Shown here piece by piece: positions 62,825-64,000 of a stretch of 64,000 bases of DNA. Under the pieces are notes generated by a model. It was given only the letters and a program-made list of their open reading frames with translations. It made no database searches and was not told where the DNA came from. The translations under genes were made by a program, and so were the position numbers. Within the stretch, counting starts at the first letter, position 1, and the number at the start of each line of letters is the position of its first letter. Source of the DNA: Korobacter sp963703075 (lineage in GTDB: Bacteria > Acidobacteriota > Terriglobia > Terriglobales > Acidobacteriaceae); NCBI GenBank assembly GCA_963703075.1, contig OY969786.1, positions 1,054,001-1,118,000 of the forward strand, written 5' to 3'.

Positions 62825-63847
62825 CTACTTGATTTGGACGAGTTCGTTTTCGCCAACCGGCTTTCCCACGCCGCTCTGCGGCGCACGCCAGTGGTCGATA
62901 TAGCTGATCTGATGCACGCAGGAGACGGTGCAGTGGGGAGCACAGCTTTTCTCGGTCAGGAACTCACGTTTCACATCGGCGGTGGTGTATTGCTCCAGCG
63001 GCGTCGCCGGATAGCCGCGCTGCTGGGAGCAGTAATGCACCAAGCCGTCTTCGCAGATATAAAGGTAGCGCGCCCCGGCGCGGCATCGCCATTCATTCGG
63101 CTTGCCATCCGCGATATTGGTCTGGAAATGATTGAAGCGCGAATAGTTTTTTTTCTCAAGCGTCTTGATCTTCAGGAAGACGGCGCGTTCTTCTTCGGTC
63201 AAGGGTTGTAGCTGCCCATCGCCGTCGTGAATGATGCCGACCGTCGAGGTGAATCCCAGTTGCAATGCGCGGCGGCTGATGACCAGGGCATCATGCGGAT
63301 TACGCACACCGCCGCCCACGACGGAGTTGATGTTCACGTGAAAGTCCGCGTGCTCGGAGAGCAACTGTAACTTCTTATCGAGAACTTTCAGGCTCTTCTT
63401 GGAAACGTCGTCCGGGTTCACGTTGTCGATGCTGATCTGAAGGTGATCGAGGCCTGCCTGGTTCAAGCGCTTGATGCGGTCAGCGGTGAGCAGGTAGCCG
63501 TTGGTGATCATGCCGGCGATGATCGGATATTTCCGCATGTGGCGGATGATGTCGTCGAGCTCTGGATGCAGAAGCGGTTCGCCGCCGCTGATGGTGACGA
63601 TGTTCGTTCCGAGCTTGGCGAGATGATCGATACGCCGCTTCATGGTTTCGAGCGGCACCGGCTTGGAAACCTTGTCGTACTCGTTGCAGTACTTGCAGGA
63701 GAGATTGCACTGGCGCATGGGGATGATATGCGCCATGACAGGGTGGTCGGTCGACGCCAGCGCGCGGCCAATCATGGCCAGCTCGCGTACTCTTCGGCGG
63801 GCTGCGATCCAACTCCTGTGTAGGCTCCGGGGGCGTTTGCGCATCAT
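62825..63847 (-). CDS. Radical SAM protein with SPASM-like C-terminal Cys cluster
   Basis: A 340-residue protein with the radical SAM motif CNLSCKYC (CxxxCxxC) near residues 49-56, the GGEP motif (VTISGGEPLLHPEL) and the typical TIM-barrel strands. The C terminus has a second set of cysteines (WRCRAGARYLYICEDGLVHYCSQQRG and SCAPHCTVSC), as in SPASM/Twitch auxiliary [4Fe-4S] domains. Such enzymes modify peptides or small molecules; no precursor peptide or RiPP partner gene is visible within the window. The double Met start (63847/63844) is unresolved. Confidence 0.87.
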   Translation of the reverse strand: MMRKRPRSLHRSWIAARRRVRELAMIGRALASTDHPVMAHIIPMRQCNLSCKYCNEYDKVSKPVPLETMKRRIDHLAKLGTNIVTISGGEPLLHPELDDIIRHMRKYPIIAGMITNGYLLTADRIKRLNQAGLDHLQISIDNVNPDDVSKKSLKVLDKKLQLLSEHADFHVNINSVVGGGVRNPHDALVISRRALQLGFTSTVGIIHDGDGQLQPLTEEERAVFLKIKTLEKKNYSRFNHFQTNIADGKPNEWRCRAGARYLYICEDGLVHYCSQQRGYPATPLEQYTTADVKREFLTEKSCAPHCTVSCVHQISYIDHWRAPQSGVGKPVGENELVQIK

Positions 63848-64000
63848 GCGTTGCTACTATTACAACACATGAAGAATGTACAAGTTAAACCTTGAGAGCC
63901 TGATCGGTCGAAATCGCGGGTTGAGCGGCAACCAGCAACAGCGAAGGGTGTTTCGCCCAGTGGGGCGGCCTCGTCTATGAGCCGCGCTGCTGGTTTATAA

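Overview
The window is a stretch of a GC-rich bacterial chromosome with about 62 recognisable protein genes (two of them frame-disrupted), one tRNA gene and dense coding on both strands. The gene content points to Acidobacteriota, probably a Terriglobales / Koribacter-like soil organism. The signs are DUF6496, DUF2934, DUF5715 and SYLF proteins, an ECF42-type sigma factor with a DGPF protein, a Ser/Thr kinase fused to TPRs, PAS-HDFNN-REC hybrid kinases, and a short intergenic element whose translation (VPHPxRSEGWGF) I remember from many acidobacterial hypothetical proteins. The phylum is an inference from families; no rRNA is present.

Layout. 0-7.4 kb: a histone-H1-like DUF6496 protein, a secreted amidohydrolase plus an extradiol dioxygenase (YgiD type), a polytopic membrane protein with a TPR tail, and a hybrid histidine kinase. 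7.5-15.1 kb: a tripartite RND efflux operon (pump, adaptor, TolC) ending in a HEAT-repeat protein; the pump gene has a +1 frameshift. 15-17.8 kb: small genes (zinc-finger-like, helix-hairpin-helix, Ser-rich secreted, YciF/DUF892). 17.8-21.5 kb: a minus-strand glycolytic operon gap-pgk-macro domain-tpiA. 21.7-31.9 kb: mixed housekeeping and accessory genes (P-loop kinase, ECF42 sigma with DGPF partner, pyrF, rlpA, thiD, YncE-like propeller, msrQ, a second DGPF protein, a beta-barrel-like protein).

31.9-44.1 kb is the most coherent block: an 11-gene minus-strand exopolysaccharide operon, read from high to low coordinates as tyrosine autokinase Wzc, export protein Wza, ChbG/HpnK deacetylase, flippase Wzx, ligase/polymerase WaaL/Wzy, GT2, an alpha/alpha-toroid-like protein, DUF354 glycosyltransferase-like, DegT aminotransferase, initiating sugar transferase and hexapeptide N-acetyltransferase. 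Most junctions are ATGA stop/start overlaps, so translation is probably coupled. The apparent 860-residue flippase-ligase fusion is best explained by one extra base in the flippase gene. The DegT/acetyltransferase pair suggests an N-acetylated 3-amino sugar such as a diacetamido-uronic acid.

44.3-64 kb: a papain-like secreted cysteine protease, a 44-residue His-rich secreted peptide, secreted cyclophilin, M19 dipeptidase, DUF5715 peptidase-like protein, a phosphoesterase, a second hybrid kinase with a convergent LuxR-type HTH protein, a Crp/Fnr regulator, a fused GT4/alpha-toroid glycosyltransferase translationally coupled to a GH130 phosphorylase-like protein, a secreted 32-residue Cys-repeat protein, a SYLF protein, tRNA-Lys(CTT), a Ser/Thr kinase and a radical SAM/SPASM-like protein.

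No phage, transposase, CRISPR array or defence island was seen. The least explained items are the Cys-repeat protein, the GT4-toroid/GH130 pair, the macro-domain gene inside the glycolytic operon, the membrane-TPR protein and three +1 disruptions at short homopolymers.
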